DNA of 64,000 nt, taken from Linnemannia elongata. Taxonomy: Eukaryota; Mortierellomycota; Mortierellomycetes; Mortierellales; Mortierellaceae. The notes beneath the pieces are model-generated. The model was not told the DNA's origin and did no database searches. It was given only the letters and a program-made list of their open reading frames with translations. Numbering within the stretch: position 1 is the stretch's first letter; the number at the start of each line of letters is the position of its first letter. Positions 23,406 through 33,500 of this stretch are shown here, in pieces. Both the position numbers and the translations under genes were made by a program. The stretch lies in the NCBI GenBank assembly GCA_036320915.1, contig JAXBDG010000005.1, positions 496,001 through 560,000 on the forward strand, written 5' to 3'.

Positions 23406-23980
23406 CTACTTCCAGGGGACGCAAGTATAGTAGGCGGACGTCCCTAACTTGGACGCGGAGTCATATTCGCTATGACTAACCTTGTTCCACTTGTGCTCTT
23501 TTCCTTTGATCTTCATGGTAACGCCCCATAAGGGTTCTTGGTGCTTGACCGACCACACCTTGTCACTCGACTTGCGGGTGATGTAATCGCCTTCGCCTCC
23601 AGGGAACTGTTGGTAGGGGATAGAGTCGCGGTATCTGTCCTTGATGTAGATTTCCCAGGAAATCAATTCGCCCTGCTTGGGATAGGCGATTCCTCCGGGG
23701 TAGAACGTCCATCTCGTCAGGGTAGCAGGTCTGCAAGGGGGGTCAGCACGGATGCTGATTGAGAGAAGGTTTTTTTGGAAGGGGAGAACGGCGGGTTCGA
23801 ACAAAGTTGAATTAGATGATAATTCTTGTTGGCGCATGTGGGCTGTTGTAACAACAACGAAAAAGACAGAAGAGTGTGTTCGTACCTGATGCCAGAGTTA
23901 GCTGGAGCAGGAGCAGGGACAGCCGCAAAGGTGGTGCTAACCATAGTAACCAAGGCAGCGAGGGCGAAAGTGATCTTCAT
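23406..23980 (-). CDS. Small secreted protein A (paralog of the gene at 28384), two exons
   Basis: Exons are 23980-23886 and 23754-23406, giving 147 residues. The donor is ATCAG|GTACGA, the acceptor CAATCAG, and the codon split across the junction gives Ser. It begins with a classic signal peptide (MKITFALAALVTMVSTTFA). The mature part has one Cys near its start (IRADPPCRP) and one near the end (YTCVPWK), so a single disulphide is possible. It is rich in K, W, Y and S. The paralog at 28384 shares the intron position and phase, the IRADPPCR and YIKDRYRD motifs, SSDKVWSVKH, and the CVPWK end. I do not recognise a named family; a secreted effector-like or wall-associated role is speculation. Confidence 0.85.
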
Positions 23981-24629
23981 TGGAGCAGCGAATGAAGTAT
24001 GTTTGAGCAGGAATAGATGAGTGAATGTAAGTAGTAAGATGGTGAAGTGGAACAAAGGGGTAGTGAAAATAAAGAAAAAAGGAGGAAAAATTCGGACGGT
24101 TTTATGCGTCGGGCGATTATAACACCGCTGTTGGAGTGTTGGGTAGTTTGAATGATGAGTACCAGCCAGCGCCCTGGTAGATTGCAAGCACAACCATAGA
24201 GAGTATATTTTTTTGGTTATGACTTTGAAATATATTGGGCTATGCCAGAGAAAAGTTCATTGAGTGGTCGGAAGGTAACGTCGGGTAATAAATGGCTTCT
24301 GTCACCAGAAACGGTGATTGCAATTGACGAAAACATGACACCTTCAATCCGTAGTCATTCATCGATACCATCATTGCTCTCGGTCAACTCGGCGAACATA
24401 TTACATGCAGAGCAGTTCTTGGCATCTCTGACCCCCATTGCCTTGGAATTTCCAGAAGAAAAAAAAGAGTGGGCAGTTAAGAACCACAGAGGTATTTTTT
24501 TTTTTTTGATGTGAAGGACAGACACTTGTAAGATAAGCCTGTGTCTGAGCAAACAAAAAAAATGAAGGGATCTTACTTTTGTTCTCGCTTGTATCCTCTG
24601 GATCCTTTTCAACGAGGGATATTTGAATA
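23981..24629. other. Region between secreted protein A and the Harbinger element
   Basis: The first ~100 bases are the leader/promoter of the minus-strand secreted gene (purine-rich on +). Beyond that I see short patternless open frames only. Confidence 0.5.
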
Positions 24630-24849
24630 ATTATTCAAAATTGACGCCAGCCATTGGCTAAAATCAGGATAAATAGTAGAATATTTCTTCAAAAATAAGT
24701 CCCAAGTAACCAATCGAATGACGTTTTAGGGCATTTTTCTCCATCTTTTTTCGTTTTCTTGGAATAATTCTTCGTCTAAGTGACGTCATCCTTCATACAA
24801 ATACCCTACCGCCTTTTTATTTCACACTCACCCCCTTCCTTTAACAAGA

Positions 24850-25173
24850 ATGAAAAAGAGTGGTGATAACACCAACCACGGCAAAAAGCTGCAACATCAC
24901 AGCTCACCCTTGACAGCCGCTGTTGCTCCTACTCCTCCACAACATATATACCAGTACAATCCCAACCTCGCGCCACAGCCTCCTCAACATCAGTCCCTTG
25001 TCCACTCTCCATTCTCGCCTGCTCAACAACACGCCTACCTCCTTCAATCAGGCTTTACTCCTCAACCCCAAATCTAAAGTCGTCTTGTTTCCCCTTCTCC
25101 TTCACCTCATCTCTCCTCTGCGCACTGCTTTGACGTAGCCACGAGAGCCTGGTCTGCTATCCCAGAGTCAAGT
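24850..25173 (+). other. Possible N-terminal extension of the Myb-like gene, interrupted by one stop
   Basis: An ATG at 24850 after an AAC-rich context opens 75 codons (Pro/Gln/His-rich) ending at TAA 25075. The same frame then stays open from 25078 through the ATG at 25174 into the Myb-like protein. No convincing intron removes the TAA. Either the element's protein was once longer and has a nonsense mutation, or the 25174 ATG is the true start. Confidence 0.45.
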
Positions 25174-26331
25174 ATGTCTAGGCAACAGCAGACGGGACAC
25201 CTGCGTCAAATTGCGCCTTCAGCAACTCCAGTAGACTCAGGTCGACCCTCGACAAGATCTTCCGCATCACCCGCCTCTTCTACTCCTCTTCTCAGTGCCG
25301 CGGAATCCTCGTCGCTTTCAGGACTCAGGGCATCATCATTCTGGACCCAGGAAGGAATGGACACGTTTTTTGACTGTTACACTAATCCGCACAACTATGA
25401 GCGACTACGGAAGAAGAACCCGGTTGCAGGGCAGAAGCAGTCGGACCTTCACAAGGAAATATGTCGAATAGTCAACAACAAACATAATACTTCATGGACT
25501 CCAGAACAAGTCAAGGCCAAGATGGCGTATGTTAAGCGAAAGTATCGTGATGCAGTGGAGCTTAACTCCACCGGCGAAGGACCTGTCCTTCAAAAGCAGG
25601 AAGCGATCTGCCCGCTATTCCTTCGACTTCACGCTGTCCTTGGCGGTAATCTCTCAGCAAATCCTCCTCCTCCTCGACAATCAGGAAGCAAAGGAGAAGA
25701 TCTCGTCAGTTCGGATGATTCGGAAGAAGAAAGTAGCGATTTGGAGACATTTGATAATCAATCTGACACAGGTATGGTAAATTTGCCGGTATTCAACTGA
25801 TTTGCCAGTTATGATAATGCTACCTTACTGATTCTCGCATGTCGTGCTTTGTTTTTTTTAGATACGAATACTGACGGCCACTATGTCGCTGAGCATCCTA
25901 GCAAGCGACAGAAAACGAGGGGGTTGGCATCTGTGGATCTCCAACGTTCAGTCGACAAAATGCAACAGCTCGCTAACGAAAATAAGGCCGCATTAAGAGC
26001 CAGGGAGCAGGTCGTTGAGAGCCGGGAGCGTGAACTATCTGAGAAGCTGTTGCGGATATCGGATGAAGCCAGCAAGCGTGCAGAAGAAGCTCGGGTTCAG
26101 CTAAGGCAGGAGCTTTCAGCAGAAAGGGCCGAGTTCAAAAAAGAGATGGCCTTAGAGCGAGCTGAAATTAGGGAGGAACGTGCTGCACTTAGGCAGGATA
26201 TCGAGGACTTCAAGCGCGATAAGGCCCAGTTTATGAAGGAGCGTGATCAGCTCCTGTCAGAAAACTCTGCCTTGAAGACGGAACTTACCTGTAGAGTTGC
26301 TATTGTAAATAGGCACTCACATTCGCCTTAA
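25174..26331 (+). CDS. Myb/SANT-like DNA-binding protein with coiled coil (Harbinger partner), two exons
   Basis: Exons are 25174-25771 and 25862-26331 (355 residues); donor ACAG|GTATGG, branch-like TACTGAT, acceptor TTTTTAG, frame kept through a GAT codon. Residues ~54-130 form a trihelix/Myb-SANT-like domain (SSFWTQEGMDTFF near its start, SWTPEQVKAKMAYVKRKYRD near its end). An acidic Ser/Asp/Glu stretch follows (~175-195), then a basic patch (SKRQKTRG) and a long Glu/Arg/Lys coiled coil (~245-345). PIF/Harbinger elements commonly encode such a protein, which in studied cases helps bring the transposase to the nucleus and the ends. The convergent transposase gene supports this role. Exon 2 has no stop in its coding stretch, so this gene may still be intact. 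Confidence 0.8.
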
Positions 26332-26363
26332 TTTAGAAACTTATATTTATTACTTCTATGACT

Positions 26364-27646
26364 TCATTGTCGGTACTTGCCTGTGTTGCGGTAGTTCCTA
26401 AGCACCCATTTCTTTAACCTTTCCCTCCTTGCTTTACCCCTCTGTCTCTGGACGTCCTCGTCCCAATCGTTCAAGTCCGCCTCCATCTCCATCAGTGGAA
26501 CATCCGCCTCCTCCTCGCGTGGTGTTAGTGGGTGAAGGGCTCTCTGGTTCCAGTTGTATTCGGCGTCGTCCGCTTCCCCGCCATCAGGATGCACAAGGCA
26601 AAAATTATGCAATATGATACTCGCAATGATCCAGCGTGATGCTCTTGCGATATGCTTTCTTTTGTTGATCTTGACGGGAAGGTTTTGTAGGGACTGCCAC
26701 TTGAGTTTCAACCAACCGAAAGCATGCTCAATCTTAACTCTTGCTGAGCCATGAAGACCATTAAAACGGTGCTCTTCTGCCGTGATGTCCGTCCCTTTGT
26801 AGCGTGGAATGACGGTCGAGGAAATCGCGTACCCTGCGTCGGCCAAGAGATAGTCCTTTCCGCTGAAATGAGTATCGCGATCCTTGTGAGGCTTGGTGGA
26901 CCTGTATGCCACAGAGTCGTTCATGGATCCAACATAGCCTGTGGATACAAACGTGAATCGGCCTTTGTGATCGCAGACAGCTGTGCAACCCATGGCATAT
27001 ACACACTTGCGGGTATTCCAAGAAATGGTATCGTAGGATGGAGCGGATTCAAAGGAAAATGTACACCGTCCACTGCACCGATCGCGTTTGGGAAGCCCTT
27101 TTCGGTCTTGAACCAGTTAGAGATCGCGGTCTTTCGCTCATCATCAGGCCAGATAATATACTGATCCTCCAGCTCCTCAATGGCCTCAAGACATCTCCAG
27201 GTGTAAAGATCGACCGTGCCTTGACCAACGCCCATTGTAAACGCGATTTTGTGTGTCGAAATGCCTTTTGTTCCAAGTCGATAAAGTGCAACCAAAAGCT
27301 GGACCCTCACGGGTGCCTGTGGGTAAGCCGGGTTGAGACTCTGGAAGACATGGCTATCCTGGATCAGAGCAAGGAGATTATCGAACTGCTTGGGCGTGAG
27401 GCGAATGATATTCTTGAACTTGTCGGAGGCATACCGTGACAGAACTTGATCCCTCAATACTGTTGAAAAGGGCATCCTCATCCGAGGCCTGAGGTAACGG
27501 GAGGCGTAGAGTTGACTGAGAATCTGGCTGTACACTAGTGGCATGATGGGATCATATCCAGCGCTCTCCTCACAGGCCTGTGCAAACTTTTCTTCATACT
27601 GAAGAATGAGGAGCTGGCGCTCAGTGTATCGGCGCTTAGGGGGCAT
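26364..27646 (-). pseudogene. PIF/Harbinger DDE transposase, broken by a one-base frameshift
   Basis: Read on the minus strand from ATG 27646 (MPPKRRYTERQLL). The N part holds the helix-turn-helix region (APVRVQLLVALYRLG and GVGQGTVDLYTWRCLEAIEE) and the first catalytic Asp in GAVDGVHF. Around 27056-27059 (a run of four A on +) the frame shifts. The other frame carries on collinearly with SYDTISWNTRKCVYAMGC, the second Asp in GSMNDSVAYR, the HAFGWLKLKWQSL block with the third acidic residue, and a charged C terminus ending at 26364. A one-base loss in the homopolymer explains it. The motif order is that of DDE_Tnp_4/Harbinger transposases, which cut and paste the element. A 70-base GT-AG intron could be drawn but would remove conserved sequence. 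Confidence 0.85.
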
Positions 27647-27818
27647 TAGGGGCAAAGATGAGGAGCAAAGATGAGGGCAAAGATGAGGAGCATAATGGAG
27701 AGTGGGCCTTGAGGTGGATGCTACCCACCTATTGATGTGACGTGTCTTCTTGGAGAAATATCCATGAGTTTTATTGGCCAGGTCACCAGCCAATAGATTT
27801 TTCACATTTTGGATAAAT

Positions 27819-28107
27819 CTTCGCTCCCAATTTCTTGTTGAAAAATGTTCTGAGTGTAACCGTTATGGGGTGATGCACTTTAATAGGACCTAGTTTTTTC
27901 CTTCCAAAACTTTAATTGACTACCCACAGAAGAGAGAAACGATTGGGGTGGTTCGGTCTACAGCACGACGAGTCAAAAGGTTATCCAATTTCGCCTCACT
28001 CATTATCCCAGACCTCAGCGCGTGCTTGCCATGACAATCGGAGACGGAGAAGGCACAGAAGAAACACAAGTATTTATTTTTTCCGTCCTGATTCTAATGG
28101 GGTAACT

Positions 28108-28147
<40 letters not shown>

Positions 28148-28383
28148 AAGAACGACAAATGAGCACGGATGAAGAATCGAGCAACGATACAACATATTCC
28201 AACCAAATGAACCAAAGAGAACAACATTCAGAGGCGTTCAGTTACACAACTTCTTTTCCTTTTTATGATGCGTATATCCAAAGTTTATTTGCTGCAAGGA
28301 CAAAGAAACGGCTTAAAAACAAACCTGATTTTCTCCTCTAGGCCACTATGCCTGGAGAGAGTAGACAGGTGTGCGACCAGGAC
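27819..28383. other. Region between Harbinger element and secreted protein B, with T37 tract
   Basis: Contains poly-T at 28110-28146, ~240 bases beyond the stop of the secreted protein gene. The open frames have no recognisable content. Confidence 0.5.
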
Positions 28384-28927
28384 TTACTTCCAGGGAACGC
28401 AAGTAAAATACTCGGCCGTCTCCACTTTGGTTGCTGTATCATAGCTGGATCTGCTAACCTTGCCCCAGTAATGTTTCTTTCCTTTGACCTTCAGGGTAAG
28501 ACCCCACAAGGCCTCATTATGCTTAACAGACCACACCTTGTCGCTCGACGTACGGGTGACGGTGCCTCCATTGTACGCCTTGTACGGCTCTGTGTCGCGG
28601 TATCTGTCCTTGATATAGAGCTCAAACTTGATCAGGGCCTCTTTAGGATCGGAGATTCCATTGGGGAAGAAGGTCCACCTTGTCAGAGTGGTGTCTCTGC
28701 ATGGGGGATCAGCGCGGATGCTGTTGATTTGTTTTATGGGAAGAGGATGAAGATGGACCAGTCAGTCGGCGTCATTCAAGTTTTGTGTTTACAGGTCATC
28801 ATTAGTCGAAAAGAATAGGAAAAGAGCTGGCGATGTGTTTTTACCTAATCCCAGCGTTTGCAGGGGCAGCAGACACAAATGTAGCAGCCATGGCAACAAG
28901 GGCAGACAGAGCGAGTGAGATCTTCAT
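28384..28927 (-). CDS. Small secreted protein B (paralog of the gene at 23406), two exons
   Basis: Exons are 28927-28845 and 28720-28384, giving 139 residues. The donor is ATTAG|GTAAAA, the acceptor CAACAG, and the junction codon is Ser in the same phase as in paralog A. It has a signal peptide (MKISLALSALVAMAATFVSA) and one Cys in IRADPPCRD, then YIKDRYRDT, SSDKVWSVKH, and the CVPWK end with the second Cys. Compared with A it lacks a few Pro/Ala residues after the signal peptide and has a shorter loop before VTRTSSDK. It is secreted but of unknown function. Both copies face the same way and the Harbinger element lies between them. Confidence 0.85.
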
Positions 28928-30544
28928 TTTGGTAAGGAAATGAGGAGTTATTCAACAGTGGGGAAGAACGTTATATATGTGTGTGGGTGATGATGTGTGT
29001 GTGTAAAGAAAGGAGAGGATACTTTGAGAAAACTGTTAAAAGCAAGAACAAAGAAGTGCGGCGGGTCAAAGAATATGTAACAGAAAAAAAACACCGTTGT
29101 TGGGTACATGGGCCGGCAGCGAGTTTGAGCTAGCTTCATGATGAATTCAGTCATGGCGTTGGGTGTTTTCTCATGCATGAAAGTGTGCTGAAAAAAAGTT
29201 AATATTTTTTCATGAAATTGGGCGGTGCTGCAGAAACAGAAAAAATCTCAAAAAGAGCATGAACTCCGATGGGCATGCCAAGCAAAGGGGATCTTGCATG
29301 TGGTCGAAAGGCGAAATATACCTGACAGGAAGTGCATATTACATGCACGACATTCAAGGCATTCGATAACGCTATTGAAACTGGAAACAAAATAAAAAAA
29401 AAAAAACAATTAGAGGCGAGTCTCGACATACTCGAAAAATATGGCTTGAAGTACATGCACTGCCAAAACACGTTTGTCCCTTTGTGCATGCAATTGAGCC
29501 AAACCCGGTAATTTTGTCTCTCTTGTGTCCACTTTCTGATACGTAGGCCTGGGAAGGGCTTTCATGAAGTTATTGTCCGTCGAGGTGTGTTGGACGGCCA
29601 ATGAAACGACGAGAGCACCATCCATTTTGTTCGCAATCAAAGGTACTCTCAACCTTGGACTTTTGTCGAATAAAGAAGCTCGATATGGTGAGCTGAATTA
29701 GCGATGAATTGCCTGGATTGCAATTAAAACTAAAAAAAATATGACATGCTTCCGCGTTACTTTGAACGATTGCCTGCTTCTTTTCTCATATATTTTTTAT
29801 TTCGTGTTATCTGCCCTCGTTATCATTTTGGGGACTCAGGCAGCATGTCAGCTTGGACTGATTGTTATTCTAGATATAGTCAGCAATTACTCCTTTGGAG
29901 CCGGTACTCGGTCCGCTTTAGCGACAACACAGGCACTTCGGGTGCTGCTTACAATGATCTAACTTGGTTTGAAATGAACCGAGGAAATCAAGAAAACATA
30001 AAAGAAAATGAGATACTTTTAATCTCCTCCGGGGGTTTACATGCTCGCATGGATAGTAAAGGCATTCGACATGGAGACAAAAATAAGCCAACTGAGAGAA
30101 AATGATCCATGAAGGAGTAGCTTGCATTTGTTTTGTATGTGTTCTCGAGGCTTCTAGAAGACTGAATACATATTATTCCTAGCTGGAGTTCTTATGCACC
30201 GAGTATGACCGCAATTGCTTGTATTGGCCATCGCTTTTGCTTCTTCCAAGAAACAATGAAACGGAACACAGCCCCTGTATTTTGTTAACCCTTGGATTAC
30301 TTCTCTCACCTTTCAAACAATTAACAGTAAAAAAGACGCGAAATGCCGATGGCTTCTTACATGTCGGAATATAGGTCAAAAAGTCAACTAGCTTTTCCTA
30401 GCACTTTTGCAAATGAATGCATTTTTAATTTTTCGTTTTATACAAAAAGGTCACTCGAAAAACCCCTAAAATCTACTGGCGACCCTTTCGCTAAGACCTT
30501 CGTTGAAAAAAAAATGAGAAAGTGATAGAATGATTCCAAACTTC
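28928..30544. other. Non-coding region upstream of secreted protein B and beyond the NACHT gene stop
   Basis: About 1.6 kb, AT-rich. Open frames up to ~119 codons give patternless translations. The ~150 bases right upstream of secreted protein B are its likely promoter. I recognise no gene or repeat. Confidence 0.5.
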
Positions 30545-33500
30545 TCATTCCTCCAAGGTGCAGCTCAAAGAATTTTCAACAATGGTAGAGCCGAAAGCAC
30601 CTCTCTCAACCAATACCATCTTATTCGTCACATTCAAATCCTCGGCACCGCTCACGATCGCATCCGTCGCGACCAGCTCTCCAAATTCCGATCCCCACTT
30701 TAGATAAACATCTGTGCGCTTAGTCTCCTTGTCGTGTTTTACCGTCCAGATCCGGACCGACTTGTCGTTACAGCCGGTTGCAAACTCGAACTTATCCTGC
30801 GGATTCCAGGCAAGGGTGGAGACAGTTCCTGAGAAGCTGGTAATAACATGGGCGAGGGACCATGTGATCGACTGCTGCTCAGAGTCACTTTCCTTCTTCC
30901 AGAGACTGACTCTGCGGTCCTGTCCGCCAGAAGCGATCCAACAGCCGCATGGGGAGTAGGCGACGGTGAGGGGCCAGTTCTCGAGGCCGTCCAGTTTGGC
31001 GTTGTGGGTCTTTGACTCGAGGTCCCAGAGGTAGAGTGAGTTCATCGAAGTACCAAAGACCATTTGTCGGCCGCTGGGAGAGAAGGCCATCGAGCCAAGG
31101 GAGAGCTTGTCGCCCTGAAAAGTCTTCAAAAGGTGTTTGGTCCGGTAGTTGTAGAGGTGGATAGCCGAGTTTCGGAACCCAAGCGCAAGCTTATCGGCCA
31201 TAGGTGAGAATGCGACAAACCTAGGGCAGTCCGAGTTATTCTGGTCCAGCTCGACAAGGGTATGAGGCTTCGAGTTTTTGTCTTGGAGGTCCCACAGATA
31301 GGCAGTCTGATCGACGGAAGCAGAAGCGATATAGCGCCCGCAAGGAGAGAATGCCAGGTCATAAATAAAGGCATCGTGACCCTCCAACGCCCGCAAAGTT
31401 GCACCAGTACGACAATCCCACAGTTGAATAATGGTCGAGTCGTCTCTGTCTCTGCCACCACCCGCAAAAATCATGCCATCAGGTGAAATTGCCGTTGCCA
31501 GAAGATCGGCGATACCCTCGATCCTTACTGGACCTGCGGCGCCTGTCGAAGCGACCCAGTTCCGAACCTCTCCAATACCGCTGCAGGAAAAGAGAGACTT
31601 GCCGTCAGGGGTGTAGTTGACCTCATTCACGCAGCTGAGGTGACCAAACCCAGCACCGGTGGTAAGTGTGCCAGATCCAAAGACATCCCAGAGTCGTAAA
31701 CGATGATCGTCACCTCCCGACGCAATCCTCTGGCCATCTGAGGAGAACTTGCAAAACTTCACATAGCCCCCATGATCGGTAAAGAGAGAGACCTGAGTCC
31801 CAGTTGCGGCATCCCAGACTCTCACAGTGTGATCCTCGCCAGCGGTGACCAAGAGCTCGCCGTTGGGAGAGTAGGCCAGATTCAAAATCTTGCCGACATG
31901 GCCCTCCAGGACGGCCAAAAGTCCTAAATGGTGGCAGTCCCGGATCTCTGCCTTGTCGTATCCAGACATGGCCATCCACTCTCCGTTTGGCGACCAGGCG
32001 ACCTTGTAAACCGTTCCGTAGTCATCTGCAACGGCTTCTGCATCTCCAGTCTCGACATCCCAGAACCGAAGCGTACCATCCTCACCTCCAGACCCAAGGC
32101 GTCGTCCATTAGGTGAAAAGTCGATTGAGAGGACATAGTGGGTGTGACCCTCCAAGATATGGAGTCTTTTCCCTGTATCTGCATCCCAGATCCGCACAGT
32201 ATAGTCGTGGCTGGCCGAGGCGATCTTCTTGCCGCAAGGAGAAAACCTAACTTCGTTCACCCAGTTTTCATGTTCCTCCATCACAAACAAACACTCGCCT
32301 TTGGTGAGATCCCACAACCGCAATTCGGCATCATGACCTCCAGAGACAAGTCTTCGGCTGTCGGGCGAGAAGGCAAGGCTGATTGTATTCCTCGAGTGAC
32401 CGCTAAGAAGGTATATCCTATTCCAGTTGATGGTGTCAATAACTTCGATGTCTCCGTCGTACTCTCCCAGGGCAATCATGGATCCATCAGGAGAATAGGC
32501 ACCAGATTCGATGGCCCTGGCGGATTCGATAGAGGGAAGCTGACCGAAACGAGCGCCCTTCATCTTCGCATGCGTGAAGTCAACTTGCCGCAACCAGGTC
32601 CTCGTAAAGTTGACATCAGTCAAGTCGGCCTTCTGAAACTTTACTGAATCGAATTGGCCACCGGACAGATCTGCTCCTGGGATGCGAATGCCTTGGAGGT
32701 CAGCACCGTTGAAGTGAACCCCAGCTCGGACAAGGATTGTAATAGCATTGGCAGCGGCTGTGGTGGCAGTGGCGTCGAGTTTGGACCTCTCGATGATGGC
32801 TAGGAGCCGTGACTTGAAGTCGGGATGGCGCTTGACTCGCTCGCAAAGGAACTGGATGACCGATGGTTCGGTGAGGAGACTGCGCTTGAACAAGGTATCA
32901 CTGGAGTCGGACAACGCAGGGCCAGAGACATAAATATCAGACTGCGGAGCAAATTCTTCATGGTCGTCATGACTGCTCGGATCAAAGACAGTGCGCGAGT
33001 AGAAATACTCTTGCACGGATCGATGAAGGAAGCGGAACAAGTTGCCAGAGCGTGTCAGTGGGGATGACTCACGTAGGAGCCGCACCTCTGGGTCGGGCCC
33101 AAAGAAATCGACGCGCCATGTGTTTTTGTCCTTAAGATGGGTATATCGAACGATGGGGTTTCCGTCCTGCTCCTCAAAGATTGCCGATGCCAGTCTAATG
33201 GAATAATCGATTCCCATGAATGTAAACCCGGCGCTTAGCAACAGATCGAACGTATCACGGTCAAGAGGTGACAATGTGTTGCTCTCGAGACGTCGCTTGT
33301 TGACGTCCAGCCAACGCTTCACAAACGTGTCGTACAGTTGGACTCGAGTGATGTCGATGACCGACAGATCTTGCTTGCCCTCGGTGACAAGTGGCAGCGC
33401 CTCCAAGGCAAGGGTCAGAACAAAGGGATTCCTGACCAGGTCCATGAGGTTCGGGATGGTAGTCAATCTGTCTATGTAGTCCTTGGTGGTCCAGGTGCGG

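Larger units (their letters stand above)
24630..27818. mobile_element. PIF/Harbinger-type DNA transposon, ~3.2 kb
   Basis: Two convergent genes typical of this superfamily lie here: a Myb/SANT-like DNA-binding protein (+) and a DDE transposase (-), their stops ~30 bases apart. Degenerate inverted ends are visible: 24630-24659 (ATTATTCAAAATTGACGCCA, then ATTGGCT) against 27788-27818 on the other strand (ATTTATCCAAAATGTGAAAA, then ATTGGCT). A perfect 18-base palindrome (TTTGAATAATTATTCAAA, about 24622-24639) overlaps the left end. I could not fix the exact ends or a 3-bp target duplication, so the limits are approximate. The transposase carries a frameshift, so this copy is probably not self-sufficient. 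Confidence 0.8.

Noticed and set aside
27000..27070. A small GT-AG intron to repair the transposase
   Set aside because: Such an intron would remove a segment (SYDTISWNTRK) that continues the conserved core; a one-base loss in a T run is simpler.
28928..30544. Several 60-119-codon frames between secreted protein B and the NACHT gene
   Set aside because: None shows a motif, a paralog in the window, or splice signals that would join them into a plausible protein.
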